Shown: positions 1 through 8,705, counted from the stretch's first letter. The stretch is 40,820 bases of DNA from Massilia sp. ZL223 (GCF_018119395.1 NZ_JAGPWD010000047.1:1-40820); one strand, 5' to 3'. A program made the numbers and translations. Notes: generated by a model from the sequence alone, not told the origin.

Positions 1-120
1 CGGGGGGGGGGGGGGGTGGGGCCGCCGGGGGGCGGGGGGGGGGGCCCCCCCCCCACCCCCAAAACCCCCCCCCCCCCCCCCCGGGGGGGGGGGGGGGCCG
101 GCCCCCCCCCCCCCCCCCCC
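1..120. other. Homopolymeric G/C contig edge, probable artefact
   Basis: Almost pure runs of G and C with a few A and T. There is no codon structure and no similarity in style to the adjacent DNA. Credible sequence begins near position 121. Such runs at both ends of one contig suggest low-quality base calls rather than biology. Nothing here should be annotated. Confidence 0.85.
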
Positions 121-158
121 GACGCGTCCAGGCCGCTCGTGACGATCCCGATGCCCTG

Positions 159-665
159 TCAGGGCGAGGACGCATCCCCCTGCATATGCCCCTTGCCGTG
201 CTCCAGGAAGGCGCGCAGCATCCACGCATTCTTTTCATGGATCTCCATGCGGGTGGTCAGCATGTCCGCCGTCGGGTAATCGTCGATCTCGTCCGCGATG
301 CGCACGCTGGCGCGCAGGGTACGGATCAGGATTTCCTGGCCTTCGACCAGCTGGCGGATCATCTCGCGCGGATCCGGCACGCTCGGTTCTTCCGTAATGC
401 TCGACAGCTCCGCATAGCGCTTGTACGTCCCCGGCGCGTAGTGGCCCAGGGCGCGGATGCGCTCGGCGATGTCGTCCAGCGCATTCCACAGCTCGGTGTA
501 CTGCTCCTGGAACATCACGTGCAAGGTCTGGAACATGGGGCCGGTCACGTTCCAGTGAAAGTTATGGGTCTTCAGGTAGAGCATGTAACTGTCCGCCAGC
601 ACTGTCGACAGCGACTCCACGATCTTCGCGCGGTCGTCGGTGCTGATGCCAATATCGATGTCCAT
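159..665 (-). CDS. dps: Dps family DNA-binding ferritin-like protein
   Basis: 168 residues, the usual Dps length. Dps forms a cytosolic 12-mer that oxidises and stores iron with peroxide and shields DNA in starvation or oxidative stress. The ferroxidase signature is visible: H37 in HNFHWNVTG, H49 in TLHVMF, then D64 and E68 in LDDIAERI. By spacing, the position matching E. coli Asp67 is Q53 here, a substitution at a metal ligand. The open frame extends 54 codons further upstream, but the ATG at 663-665 has a strong AAGGAGGAAG ribosome site just before it and begins the family-like sequence, so I start there. The gene is divergent from the small ORF at 826. Family is secure; full catalytic competence is less so. 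Confidence 0.95.
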   Translation of the reverse strand: MDIDIGISTDDRAKIVESLSTVLADSYMLYLKTHNFHWNVTGPMFQTLHVMFQEQYTELWNALDDIAERIRALGHYAPGTYKRYAELSSITEEPSVPDPREMIRQLVEGQEILIRTLRASVRIADEIDDYPTADMLTTRMEIHEKNAWMLRAFLEHGKGHMQGDASSP

Positions 666-825
666 CGTGCTTCCTCCTTGATGTCGAAGAACTAACAGCT
701 TAGCACCGGCGCGGCCATGCTGCCGGACCGCATCCCGGTTCATTCCCGGGCCGTGAAAATTGGTGGATTTATTCCGCCGCGCAGCCGCTACACTTCCGCA
801 CTTGTCAATACAACAAAGGAAGTGC

Positions 826-948
826 ATGAAACTGCAGTTGCGTGAGAGGGGGATGAGCTACCTGACGCCGCTCAAGGACAAGGGCTGGGACGACGACAGC
901 CTGGTCGTGTATGAATTCCAGCATGAGAAGGAAGGCGCGACGCCATGA
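826..948 (+). CDS. Small hypothetical protein, 40 residues
   Basis: ATG at 826 follows an AAAGGAAG ribosome site at good spacing. The product is hydrophilic and acidic toward the end (contains KGWDDDSLVVYEF) with no signal peptide or membrane segment. Its stop codon overlaps the ATG of the next gene (ATGA at 945-948), which suggests translational coupling to the secreted protein downstream. A second in-frame ATG at 853 after a GAGAGGGGG stretch is an alternative start. I do not recognise the family. It could be a leader-type ORF rather than a functional protein. Confidence 0.5.
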   Translation: MKLQLRERGMSYLTPLKDKGWDDDSLVVYEFQHEKEGATP

Positions 949-1730
949 TCAATTTGCTGTTGAAGGAAACCGCAGCGAGCAGCCGATTCAAGCGATCGCT
1001 TCCCATTTTCATTGCCATTGCCTCACTCATCGGCGCACAGATCGCATGCGCCCAGGAGACCCCGGAGCCCGAACGCGTCATCAACGTCAAGGCGCGCAAG
1101 AATCCGGGCGACCTCGACTATCGCTTCTTCTTCAAGGGCCAGCAGGAGGCCTTGTCCTATATGGCGCCGGAACCGCGCCTGCTCGATTTCCTGTTCCGCA
1201 TCTCCTTCGTGGAATTATCCGAGAACGCGCGCGACAGCTATGTCCCGCCGCCGCATGCGGTGACGGTCGTGAGCGAGTCAGTCGAGGAAGAGGTGCCGGT
1301 GCGGCGAGGCGGGTACTTCGTACTGCCCGACCTGCCGAAGGCCTACGAAGAAGACGGCACGATCATGTTCAAGGAGCAGAGCAAGCGGCGCAGCATCAAC
1401 GTCCTCTACCAGTTGCGCCTGGGACCGGAGCAGCGCCTTTCCTACGCCGATTTCGGCAAGGCGCTCGCGGAATTCAAGGCGATGCAGAAGCGCATCCCGA
1501 TCTATAAGCTGAAGTTCGTCCACGTCAAGTTCGCCAAGGCCGAGGGCCTCCGGGCCTGCTTCCGCGAGCCGGGCGGGACGGTAACTGTCGATGGCGGGCC
1601 CATTGCGGCGACCACAGGCTTGTGCACCGAACTCACATTCGATCCGGCGAGGGCGAGCGGCGGCGAGATCGTCTTCGACGGCCCACTGGATATCGTGCTG
1701 GTGGGCGAAGTGGGCAAGGAGGGACGCTAG
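945..1730 (+). CDS. Exported hypothetical protein
   Basis: 261 residues. After a basic N-terminus there is a hydrophobic stretch (about residues 19-34) and a likely signal-peptidase site after ACA at residue 36, so the mature protein should be periplasmic or secreted. The rest is mixed and charged, with two cysteines late in the chain (near LRACFREPG and GLCTEL) that could form a disulfide. I recognise no domain. It starts within the stop codon of the 40-residue ORF, and its own stop overlaps the convergent thioesterase by 4 bases. Function unknown. Confidence 0.75.
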   Translation: MINLLLKETAASSRFKRSLPIFIAIASLIGAQIACAQETPEPERVINVKARKNPGDLDYRFFFKGQQEALSYMAPEPRLLDFLFRISFVELSENARDSYVPPPHAVTVVSESVEEEVPVRRGGYFVLPDLPKAYEEDGTIMFKEQSKRRSINVLYQLRLGPEQRLSYADFGKALAEFKAMQKRIPIYKLKFVHVKFAKAEGLRACFREPGGTVTVDGGPIAATTGLCTELTFDPARASGGEIVFDGPLDIVLVGEVGKEGR

Positions 1731-2152
1731 CCGGCGAGCGTGGCCAGCACTTCCCTGACCGCGGCCGGAATCGGCGCCGAGGTATTGCTGCGCCGGTCGA
1801 CATACACGTGCACGAAATGGCCGGCCGCCGAGGGCAGGGGCTCGTCGTTGCGGTACAGGCCGATCTCGTAGCGCACGCTGGAATTGCCCAGCTTGGCGAC
1901 ACGCACGCCGACGTGGACCGTGTCGGGGAAGGAAATGGAGCTGAAGTAGGAGCAGCTGGTCTCCACCACGAAGCCGACGATCTCGTCCTTGTGGATGTCG
2001 AGCACGCCGCGGTCGATCAGGAAGCGATTGACCGCGGTGTCGAAGAAGCTGTAGTAGTTGACGTTGTTGACATGCCCGTAGCTGTCGTTGTCCATCCAGC
2101 GCGTCGGCAGGGCGAGGAAATGGGCGAAGGCGCTGCGGGGCGTGTCACGCAT
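1727..2152 (-). CDS. Acyl-CoA thioesterase, 4HBT hot-dog family
   Basis: 141 residues, normal for a single hot-dog fold thioesterase of the YbgC/FcbC type. The N-terminal signature RWMDNDSYGHVNNVNYY carries the expected acidic residues (D21, D23) and H27 of the D-x-D-x-x-GHVNN motif. Such enzymes hydrolyse acyl-CoA thioesters in the cytosol; the substrate cannot be told from sequence. It is the last gene of a minus-strand group with hslO (12-base gap) and the gamma-carbonic anhydrase, and so probably cotranscribed with stress proteins. Confidence 0.88.
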   Translation of the reverse strand: MRDTPRSAFAHFLALPTRWMDNDSYGHVNNVNYYSFFDTAVNRFLIDRGVLDIHKDEIVGFVVETSCSYFSSISFPDTVHVGVRVAKLGNSSVRYEIGLYRNDEPLPSAAGHFVHVYVDRRSNTSAPIPAAVREVLATLAG

Positions 2153-2164
2153 CGTCGAGCTTTC

Positions 2165-3121
2165 TTAGTGGGTGCTGCCGCTCGGCGGCATCAGGGTCTG
2201 CACCGGGCTTTCGGTGCTGAACAGCTGGGCGCAATCCACCTTGTCGAAGGAGTAGTGCTTGCCGCAGAAGTCGCAGTTGATGCCCAGTTCGCCCAGTTCG
2301 GACAGCGCGGAATTCACTTCTTCCTCGCCCAGCATCTTGAGCATGTTGCCGACCTTGTCGCGGGTGCAGCTGCAGTGGAACTGCGGGTGCGCCGGATCGA
2401 ACACGCGGATGGTCTCTTCCCAGAACAGGCGGTTGAGCAGGGTCTGGATATCGGTGCTCAGCATCTCTTCGCGCTTCAGGGTCTGGCCCAGCATCACGGC
2501 GCGGTTCCAGGTCTCCAGGTCTTCCTCTTCGGTCGCCTGCTTGGTCTGGCCTTCCACGCCGCTGTGGCGCGGCAGCTTTTGCAGCAGCAGGCCGCGCGCG
2601 ATCTTGTCGTCGGCGGCCAGCCACAGGCGGGTGTCCATCTGCTCCGAGCGCAGCATGTAGTTCTCGATCACGGTCGCCATGTCGTCGCCGACCAGCGGCA
2701 CCACGCCCTGGTAGGGCTGCTGGCCCGGCACTTTATCGGCCGGGTCGAGCGTGATCACGAAACGGCCCTTGCCGTGCACGTTGAACAGGTCGCGCAGGCT
2801 CGCGGCATCAGGGATCTCGGCTTCCGGCGCCAGCTTGGCCGTGGCGCGGATGCGCAGCTGGGCGTCGCACTCGACCACCAGCAGGCGCACCGGGCCGTCG
2901 CCGTGGATCTGCATGATGATGGAACCGTTGAACTTCAGGTTCGCCGACAGCAGGGCGCCAGCCGCGACCATTTCGCCCAGCACCGCGCGCACGGCCTTGG
3001 GATAGGCATGGCGCGCCTGGATCTCGCGCCAGGTGTCCGAAATCTCGACCAGCTCGCCGCGCACGGCGGCGTTGTCGAAGATGAATTTTTGCAGGGTGTC
3101 CCTGGTGTCTTGAGTCGTCAT
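2165..3121 (-). CDS. hslO: Hsp33 redox-regulated holdase chaperone
   Basis: 318 residues. Hsp33 is an ATP-independent cytosolic chaperone activated when oxidation releases zinc from its C-terminal switch domain. The four zinc cysteines are present as C250-x-C252 and C283-x-x-C286 (HCSCTRD and NCDFCGKHY), about 30 residues apart as in the family. The N-terminal part fits the Hsp33 fold (GPVRLLVVECD, GKGRFVITLDP, PYQGVVPLVGD). The gene lies 3 bases after the gamma-carbonic anhydrase stop on the minus strand, so the two are likely one transcript. Confidence 0.96.
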   Translation of the reverse strand: MTTQDTRDTLQKFIFDNAAVRGELVEISDTWREIQARHAYPKAVRAVLGEMVAAGALLSANLKFNGSIIMQIHGDGPVRLLVVECDAQLRIRATAKLAPEAEIPDAASLRDLFNVHGKGRFVITLDPADKVPGQQPYQGVVPLVGDDMATVIENYMLRSEQMDTRLWLAADDKIARGLLLQKLPRHSGVEGQTKQATEEEDLETWNRAVMLGQTLKREEMLSTDIQTLLNRLFWEETIRVFDPAHPQFHCSCTRDKVGNMLKMLGEEEVNSALSELGELGINCDFCGKHYSFDKVDCAQLFSTESPVQTLMPPSGSTH

Positions 3122-3124
3122 TTC

Positions 3125-3649
3125 TTATCCGATTTTCTTGAGCTGCGCCTTGAACAGCTGGCCGCGCGCCACATAGCTGGCGGCGCTGCCCTGCAGGCGC
3201 GTTACGTCTTCTTCCGTGAGGGTGCGCACCACCTTGGCGGGCGAACCGAGGATCAGCGAGTGGTCCGGGAACTCCTTGCCTTCGGTAACCAGGGCGCCGG
3301 CGCCGACCAGGCAACCCTTGCCGATCTTCGCGCCGTTGAGCACCACGGCCTGGATGCCGATCAGCGAACCGTCGCCCACCGTGCAGCCATGCAGCATGGC
3401 CTGGTGGCCGATGGTCACGTTCTTCCCGATCGTGAGCGGGTAGCCCATGTCCGTATGCATCACCGTGCCTTCCTGGACGTTGCTGTTCTCGCCGATGGTG
3501 ATGCGCTCGTTGTCGCCGCGGATCGTGGCGCCGAACCAGACCGAGGCATTCGCCTCGAGGGTCACCTTGCCGACCAGGGTGGCCGAATCGGCCACGAAGG
3601 CCGACGCATCGATCTCGGGGGCATGCTCGCCCAGCTGGTAAATCGCCAT
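3125..3649 (-). CDS. Gamma-carbonic anhydrase family protein, YrdA-like
   Basis: 174 residues made of left-handed beta-helix hexapeptide repeats. Three histidines in zinc-ligand positions are visible: H65, H82 and H87 (in VMHTD, IGHQAMLHG). The family forms trimers with zinc or iron at subunit interfaces; many members are annotated as carbonic anhydrases, but activity is shown for few. It is the first gene of the minus-strand trio with hslO and the thioesterase. A TAAAAT hexamer at 3687-3682 (minus) could be its -10 element, without a good -35. Confidence 0.9.
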   Translation of the reverse strand: MAIYQLGEHAPEIDASAFVADSATLVGKVTLEANASVWFGATIRGDNERITIGENSNVQEGTVMHTDMGYPLTIGKNVTIGHQAMLHGCTVGDGSLIGIQAVVLNGAKIGKGCLVGAGALVTEGKEFPDHSLILGSPAKVVRTLTEEDVTRLQGSAASYVARGQLFKAQLKKIG

Positions 3650-3758
3650 GGATGTGCTCGCGGAAGGGTTGATATACCGCTATTTTACCCCCTGCGCTTT
3701 CGCATCGTCCGACTGGCGGCAGATGGGGACGGGGCGAGCGAAATCAACCGTTCCTCTA

Positions 3759-3764
3759 TATAAT
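3759..3764 (+). promoter_or_regulatory. Candidate -10 element for the alpha/beta hydrolase
   Basis: A consensus TATAAT lies 32 bases before the ATG at 3796. The -35 region is not convincing. Confidence 0.4.
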
Positions 3765-3795
3765 CATGCGAACGACCGTACTATTTTGAAATGAC

Positions 3796-4734
3796 ATGAA
3801 ACCGTCCCGTTCCGAATTCCTCACCGTGCGCGGCCTGCGCACCCACGTCCGCCACTGGGGCAGGGAGGGCGCGCCCAAGCTCTTCATGCTGCATGGCTGG
3901 ATGGATGTCTCGGCCTCCTTCCAGTTCGTGGTCGATTGCCTGCAGGGCGACTGGCACGTGATCGCGCCGGATTGGCGCGGTTTCGGGCTGACCGAGAATA
4001 CGCGCTCGGACACCTACTGGTTCCCTGATTACGTGGCCGACCTCGACCGGATCCTCGACCATTACGCGCCCGGTGAAGCCGTGAACCTGCTGGGACACAG
4101 CATGGGCGGGAATATCGCGGGCATCTATGCCGGCGTGCGGCCGCAGCGGGTCGGCAAGCTGATCAACCTGGAAGGCTTCGGCCTGCCGGCCACCCGGCCG
4201 TCCCAGTATCCAGGGCGCGTGGCGAAGTGGCTGGACGAGCTGCGCGAACCGCCTGAAATGCGCGGCTACGCCAGCCTGGCTGAGGTCGCGGGGCGGCTGC
4301 GCAAGACCAATCCGCGTTTGTCGGAGGAGCGCGCGGCCTTCCTGGCCGGGCACTGGTCGGCCCAGGGCACGGATGGGCAGTGGCGCATCCTGGGCGATCC
4401 GGCGCACAAGATGCACGGGCCGCTGCTGTACCACGTGGAAGAGATCATGGCCTGCTGGAGCGCGATCACGGCGCCGGTGCTGTGGGTAGAGGCCGAGGAC
4501 ACCGACATGTGGCGCTGGATGGGGCCGAAGGAGCAGGCGAGGGCGGAGATCGACCGGCGCATGGGGCATTTGCGCGAGGTGACGGCGCGCATGGTGCCGG
4601 CGGCGGGGCATATGCTGCACCATGACCAGCCGGAGATGCTGGCGGGGATGGTGGAGGACTTCCTGGCGGCCGAAGGCCTTGCACAGGCCGGGTCCGGGCC
4701 TCGGCGCGATGGTGTTACTGCCGGGGAATCCTGA
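3796..4734 (+). CDS. Alpha/beta hydrolase
   Basis: 312 residues with a typical fold: oxyanion region MLHGW (31-35), nucleophile elbow GHSMGG with S102, and a late catalytic His in AAGHMLHH (about residue 272). The acid is probably in the VEAEDTD stretch before it. It has no signal peptide, so it is cytosolic. Substrate unknown; relatives include esterases, epoxide hydrolases and C-C hydrolases. The last 20 bases overlap the convergent histidine kinase gene. Confidence 0.9.
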   Translation: MKPSRSEFLTVRGLRTHVRHWGREGAPKLFMLHGWMDVSASFQFVVDCLQGDWHVIAPDWRGFGLTENTRSDTYWFPDYVADLDRILDHYAPGEAVNLLGHSMGGNIAGIYAGVRPQRVGKLINLEGFGLPATRPSQYPGRVAKWLDELREPPEMRGYASLAEVAGRLRKTNPRLSEERAAFLAGHWSAQGTDGQWRILGDPAHKMHGPLLYHVEEIMACWSAITAPVLWVEAEDTDMWRWMGPKEQARAEIDRRMGHLREVTARMVPAAGHMLHHDQPEMLAGMVEDFLAAEGLAQAGSGPRRDGVTAGES

Positions 4735-5839
4735 CGGTAAACGCCGTGCCGTTCACCTCATCGGAGTCCACGACGATATCGCCGCCGTGCGCCACTGCGA
4801 TCTGTTTCGCAATGAACAGGCCCAAGCCGAGGCTGCTCGCTGGCCTTGCATTGCCTTCCTTCGCGGGAAGCTGGACCAATGATGTGAACAGATGAGGCAA
4901 GGCCTCCTTCGGAATGGCGGGCCCCCGGTTCTCCACTCGTAGCAGCACGTCGTCGTTCTGGCCAACGATCTTGATATCGATCGGTTTTCCGGGCGTCCCA
5001 TATTGCGCGGCATTGTTTGCAAGGTTGGTCAAGAGTTGCTGGAGACGGGCCCGGTCGAAGGTCCCCATCAACTCACCGGTCGCATGCAGGTCGAACCGGG
5101 CATCCGGATGCGCGGCCTGGGCGTCTTCGACAGCCCATTGGCACATTTCCAGGAGGTCGCATTCTTTAGGTTCGATGGGAATCCCCTCGCCTAACTGGGT
5201 ACGTGCAAGTCCCAGCAGGTTGTCGACCATGCCGCTCATCGTGGCTGCGCCGCGTTTGACGCGGACGCCGATCTGCCGGACGCGGTCGTCGAAGGCGCCG
5301 GGCCTTGCCAGGTAAGTGCCCGCCGTCGCGGTCGCCGCCAGCGGACCGCGCAGGTCGTGCCCCAGAATGGCCAGGAAGGTGTCCCGCGTCTCGTGGAGTT
5401 TATCCGAGTAGGCAACGGCGGCGTCGGCGAGCGATTGATCGATCGCCTCGTTAAAACGCATCATGTCCTCGGCATGCCGGGCTGAAAATACACCGCAGTC
5501 TTGCTGCCACAACTTGAGCACGCTCGCTCGCAGGGCGCGGTATTCGGCGATCAGTTGCAGCAGCGTAAAGCCGCTGGCGAAACGGAGCTTGCCGTGAATG
5601 ACGGAGGCGCTATCGTCCGTCCCCGGCGCGGACGTTCTTCCATGCGATTTTCGCTCCGTCTGTTCCGCGGACTCCTCACGCTGGATGTCCCGTGCAACGA
5701 ATTCAAGGATTTGCTTCGCGTGATCGCGCAGTTCGAGACTGGACATGTTGTCCGCGACTGCGCCGAAACTCGTGGCGAACGCCTCCCATTCCACCAGGAG
5801 CTGCTCCATATGGTCGGTGATGAATGCTGAAATCGTCAT
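4715..5839 (-). CDS. Soluble sensor histidine kinase
   Basis: 374 residues with no membrane segment. Residues about 1-145 form a helical N-terminal region like the RsbRD-type sensory domain. A HisKA domain follows with the phospho-acceptor H161 (AILGHDLRGPL), then an HATPase domain with N-box NLANNAAQYG and a glycine-rich GLGLFIAKQ box. The G1 box reads VENRGPAIP, a variant seen in some kinases of this group. No response regulator is adjacent, so it is an orphan kinase here. It overlaps the hydrolase tail-to-tail. The input signal is unknown and probably cytosolic. Confidence 0.9.
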   Translation of the reverse strand: MTISAFITDHMEQLLVEWEAFATSFGAVADNMSSLELRDHAKQILEFVARDIQREESAEQTERKSHGRTSAPGTDDSASVIHGKLRFASGFTLLQLIAEYRALRASVLKLWQQDCGVFSARHAEDMMRFNEAIDQSLADAAVAYSDKLHETRDTFLAILGHDLRGPLAATATAGTYLARPGAFDDRVRQIGVRVKRGAATMSGMVDNLLGLARTQLGEGIPIEPKECDLLEMCQWAVEDAQAAHPDARFDLHATGELMGTFDRARLQQLLTNLANNAAQYGTPGKPIDIKIVGQNDDVLLRVENRGPAIPKEALPHLFTSLVQLPAKEGNARPASSLGLGLFIAKQIAVAHGGDIVVDSDEVNGTAFTVRIPRQ

Positions 5840-6037
5840 GGTGTGCCACCTCGGGGCTGGATGGGCGGAGGGGCAGAGCAGGCGCCCTCATCGAAGCATG
5901 CAGCTTACCCTACATTTCCTGCCGATCCGTTTCTGGGGCATGTGGAAGAAGCGGCCGCAGCGGTCGCCACTCGCCCGGGGCCCCATGCGGCAGCCTCGCC
6001 GACGCGGATCGAGGCGCGTCGGGCGCCGCAAAGCGCG

Positions 6038-6043
6038 TACAAT
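6038..6043 (+). promoter_or_regulatory. Candidate -10 element for the PHP phosphoesterase
   Basis: TACAAT 45 bases before the ATG at 6088. No good -35 at 17 bases. The rest of the 248-base gap (5840-6087) shows nothing else I can support. Confidence 0.35.
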
Positions 6044-6087
6044 GCTTCGTTTCAGAACGCGTTATTGCATATGTGCTTTTCGGGACC

Positions 6088-6921
6088 ATGTTGAAAGTCG
6101 ACCTCCACTGCCATTCCAACGTCTCCGACGGCGTGCTCGCACCGGCCGCGGTGGCCGCCTACGCCCGCAAGGGCGGCGTGGACGTCTGGGCACTGACCGA
6201 CCACGACGAGGTCGGCGGCATCAAGGCGGCGCGCACGGCCGCGAACGAGCTGGGCATGCGCTTCGTGGCCGGTGTCGAGATCTCGGTAACGTGGGCCAGC
6301 GAGACCGTGCACATCGTCGGCCTGCGCATCGACGAAGACAACCGCGCCCTGATCGACGGCCTGGCCGCCACCCGCAACGGCCGCGAAGCACGTGCCCGCG
6401 AAATTTCCGCCCAGCTCGAGCAGGCCGGCATCCCCGGCGCCTACGAGGGCGCGCTCAACTACGTAGGCAATCCGGACCTGATGTCGCGCACCCACTTCGC
6501 CCGCTACCTGGTCGAGATCGGCGTTTGCGGTTCGACCTCGGAAGTGTTCCGCCGCTACCTTACCGAAGGCAAGCCGGGCTATGTGCCGCACCGCTGGGCC
6601 TCGCTGGAGGATGCGGTGGGCTGGATCCGCGGCGCCGGCGGCATTCCCGTGATCGCCCATCCGGGCCGCTACAAGTTCAGCGAGACGGCGCAAGGCGCGC
6701 TGTTCGACGCGTTCCGCCAGCTGGGCGGCAACGCGATCGAGGTCGTGACCGGCAGCCATACGCCCGACCAGTACGCCACCTATGCCGAACTGGCGCGCCG
6801 CTACGGCTTCCTGGCTTCGCGCGGCACCGATTTCCACGCCCCCGGCGAGGCGCGCGTCGAATTCGCCGAGCTGCCGCCGCTGCCGGCCGGCCTCACGCCC
6901 GTCTGGCACGATTGGTTCTGA
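6088..6921 (+). CDS. PHP-domain phosphoesterase, nucleoside 3',5'-bisphosphate phosphatase type
   Basis: 277 residues from the ATG at 6088; the frame is open 88 codons further upstream, but conserved sequence begins at MLKVDLHCHS. The metal-binding PHP motifs are in order: DLHCHS (H7, H9), SDG, LTDHDEV, GVEIS, AHPGRY near residue 190, and GTDFHAP near the end. This pattern matches the YciV/RnaAM (older name TrpH) group, which removes 3'-phosphate from nucleoside bisphosphates and degrades short RNA 5'-to-3'. Cytosolic. In relatives it often sits near trpS or a Sua5/YciO gene; here those lie about 5 kb downstream. Confidence 0.9.
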   Translation: MLKVDLHCHSNVSDGVLAPAAVAAYARKGGVDVWALTDHDEVGGIKAARTAANELGMRFVAGVEISVTWASETVHIVGLRIDEDNRALIDGLAATRNGREARAREISAQLEQAGIPGAYEGALNYVGNPDLMSRTHFARYLVEIGVCGSTSEVFRRYLTEGKPGYVPHRWASLEDAVGWIRGAGGIPVIAHPGRYKFSETAQGALFDAFRQLGGNAIEVVTGSHTPDQYATYAELARRYGFLASRGTDFHAPGEARVEFAELPPLPAGLTPVWHDWF

Positions 6922-7145
6922 ACAAGTGTGCGGACGGCAAGTTCTGCACTCAGCAGTAAAAAATCTGCGAAATGATTAGGCGAACCGGGTGCTGTCCTGT
7001 ATCTTTGATCGGGCACTACATCAAGTCGTCTCGTTGGTCTCTCTCCCGTCTTGCCTTTGGGCAGTCCTGTTTGATTCCCTACTTTGTACCCGCTTGCTTG
7101 CATGTGCGTTTCGGCATTTTGCCCAATTCACTCAAGGTTCTTAAC

Positions 7146-7355
7146 ATGACTACTCAAACCGGCACCGTCAAATGGTTCAATGACTCCAAGGGCTTCGGCT
7201 TCATCACCCCTGACGCAGGCGGCGGCGACCTGTTCGCGCACTTCAAGGACATCCAGTCGGACGGCTTCAAGAGCCTGGCCGAAAACCAGCGCGTCTCTTT
7301 CGAGCGCGCCAATAGCCCGAAGGGCGAGAAGGCCAGCAACATTCGCGCGATCTGA
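7146..7355 (+). CDS. Cold-shock protein, CspA family
   Basis: 69 residues, one cold-shock domain. RNP1 is visible as KGFGFI and RNP2 as DLFAHF (usually DLFVHF). The protein binds single-stranded RNA or DNA as a chaperone. The tail is less typical than most CspA copies (ANSPKGEKASNIRAI). The 224-base gap upstream is rich in C and T and contains small hairpins such as GGCA-TTTT-TGCC. A long structured leader is known for cspA-type mRNAs, so it may act in temperature control, but I cannot place the promoter. A strong terminator follows. Confidence 0.95.
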   Translation: MTTQTGTVKWFNDSKGFGFITPDAGGGDLFAHFKDIQSDGFKSLAENQRVSFERANSPKGEKASNIRAI

Positions 7356-7390
7356 GCGCAGCCGGATGCCCGCGGGCATCTGGAATAGAC

Positions 7391-7415
7391 AAGCCCGCCT
7401 CGGCGGGCTTTTTTC
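7391..7415 (+). terminator. Rho-independent terminator of the cold-shock gene
   Basis: Stem AAGCCCGCC / GGCGGGCTT followed by a run of T (7409-7414). It is preceded by a perfect 16-base palindrome GATGCCCGCGGGCATC at 7365-7380, which may form an extra hairpin. The T-run is only on the plus side, so it should act for the cold-shock gene. Confidence 0.88.
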
Positions 7416-7433
7416 TTCCATGGACCGCCAGGC

Positions 7434-8687
7434 TCAGTCCCAATAGCGGTCCAGCAAGGCCTTGACGCTGGCGCCGTGCACCACGATCGACAGGATGATC
7501 GTGGCCAGCGTGATCGTGACCAGCTCGCGGGCGAGCGCAGCCGGCACGCCGTGGTTGATGGCATACATCAGGTAATAGATCGAACCGATGCCGCGCACGC
7601 CGAACCAGGCGGCGATGGCGGCTTCGCGGGTACCGGTGCCCGAACCGGCCAGGCTCAGCACGACGCTGAGCGGGCGCGCCACGAAAATCAGGAAGACAGC
7701 CACCAGCCAGGCCCGCGGCGAGAACAGGTCCGCGGTCATCGCGCCGCCCAGCAACAGCACCAGTCCCAGCTCGGACAGGCGTTCCAGATGCTCCTTGAAG
7801 ACCAGGCTGCCATGGCTGACCGTGGCCTGCCCGCTGGCGCCGGCGTCGCCATGGACCAGCCCGTGCCCGTCCGGCGGCGCCTCGGTCAGGCGCCATTCGG
7901 TCTGGCGCAGGGCCACGCCGGCGAAGAACACCGCCAGGAATCCCCATCCGCCCAGCAGCAGGGCAATGCCGTAGGCCAGGGCGATCAGGCCAAGGCCGAG
8001 CAGGTCGTCGAGCAGCTGGTGGCCGGGATGGTGGCGCCGGATGACGTAGCTGCAGCCCGCCATCGCCGCGCCGCACACCAGGCCGGTGCCGACGCCGACC
8101 AGGGTGGCGAGCAGGGCGTCTTCCCAGAACCAGTGGGCCAGGTCGGGCCCTTCCAGCCCCAGCAGCAGGCCCAGCACCACGAAAGGAAAGGCGGTGCCGT
8201 CGTTCATGCCGGCTTCGCAGGTCAGGGCGAAGCGCAGGGAGTCCTTGTCGCCCGCATGGCGCAGCTGCACGTCGGTGGCAAGGACGGGATCCGTGGGGGC
8301 CAGCATGGCGCCCAGCAGGATGGCCGCTCCGGCCGGCAAGCCGAGCACCGCCGCGGCGAACACGGCGCACAGCGCCACGGACAGGCTCATCGCCACCACC
8401 GCCAGGCGCAGCGACACCGCCCAGCGCCGCAGGTTGAAGGGTACCGGCAGCTTGACGCCGGCGGAGAACAGCGAGACCAGGATCGCGACTTCGGTCAGGG
8501 TCTCGAGCAGGGGCGCTTCGCGCACGGGATCGAAGGAGAATACCCCCAGCACGGCCGGGCCCAGGACGATCCCGATCAGGAGGTAGATACTGGCCGAGGT
8601 GAAGGGCAGGCGCGCGATGGTCGAGCCCCACAGGCCTCGCGCTAGCATCAGGCTGCCGACCAGCACGAACCAGTGTGCGATCTCCAT
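7434..8687 (-). CDS. Cation:proton antiporter, CPA1 (NhaP-like)
   Basis: 417 residues with about 12 hydrophobic segments, the usual size of a compact CPA1 antiporter in the inner membrane. The ion-site motif is LAPTDPVLATDV and the partner acidic motif is EAGMNDGTAFPF, equivalent to E-x-x-x-ND in NhaP. It should exchange Na+ or K+ for H+; specificity cannot be told. It lacks a long C-terminal RCK or cNMP domain. It lies 18 bases after the small protein at 8706-8996 and is probably cotranscribed with it. Confidence 0.92.
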   Translation of the reverse strand: MEIAHWFVLVGSLMLARGLWGSTIARLPFTSASIYLLIGIVLGPAVLGVFSFDPVREAPLLETLTEVAILVSLFSAGVKLPVPFNLRRWAVSLRLAVVAMSLSVALCAVFAAAVLGLPAGAAILLGAMLAPTDPVLATDVQLRHAGDKDSLRFALTCEAGMNDGTAFPFVVLGLLLGLEGPDLAHWFWEDALLATLVGVGTGLVCGAAMAGCSYVIRRHHPGHQLLDDLLGLGLIALAYGIALLLGGWGFLAVFFAGVALRQTEWRLTEAPPDGHGLVHGDAGASGQATVSHGSLVFKEHLERLSELGLVLLLGGAMTADLFSPRAWLVAVFLIFVARPLSVVLSLAGSGTGTREAAIAAWFGVRGIGSIYYLMYAINHGVPAALARELVTITLATIILSIVVHGASVKALLDRYWD

Positions 8688-8705
8688 GGGCGGAAGGCCG
8701 GCGCC

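Noticed and set aside
16..279. Pro/Gly-rich frame at the left edge
   Set aside because: Comes from the homopolymer artefact running into the dps antisense.
803..808. Consensus TTGACA on the minus strand before dps
   Set aside because: No -10 at a suitable distance, so I do not call a promoter there.
1622..3763. 713-codon plus-strand frame
   Set aside because: Covers thioesterase, hslO and carbonic anhydrase on the other strand, all with clear motifs.
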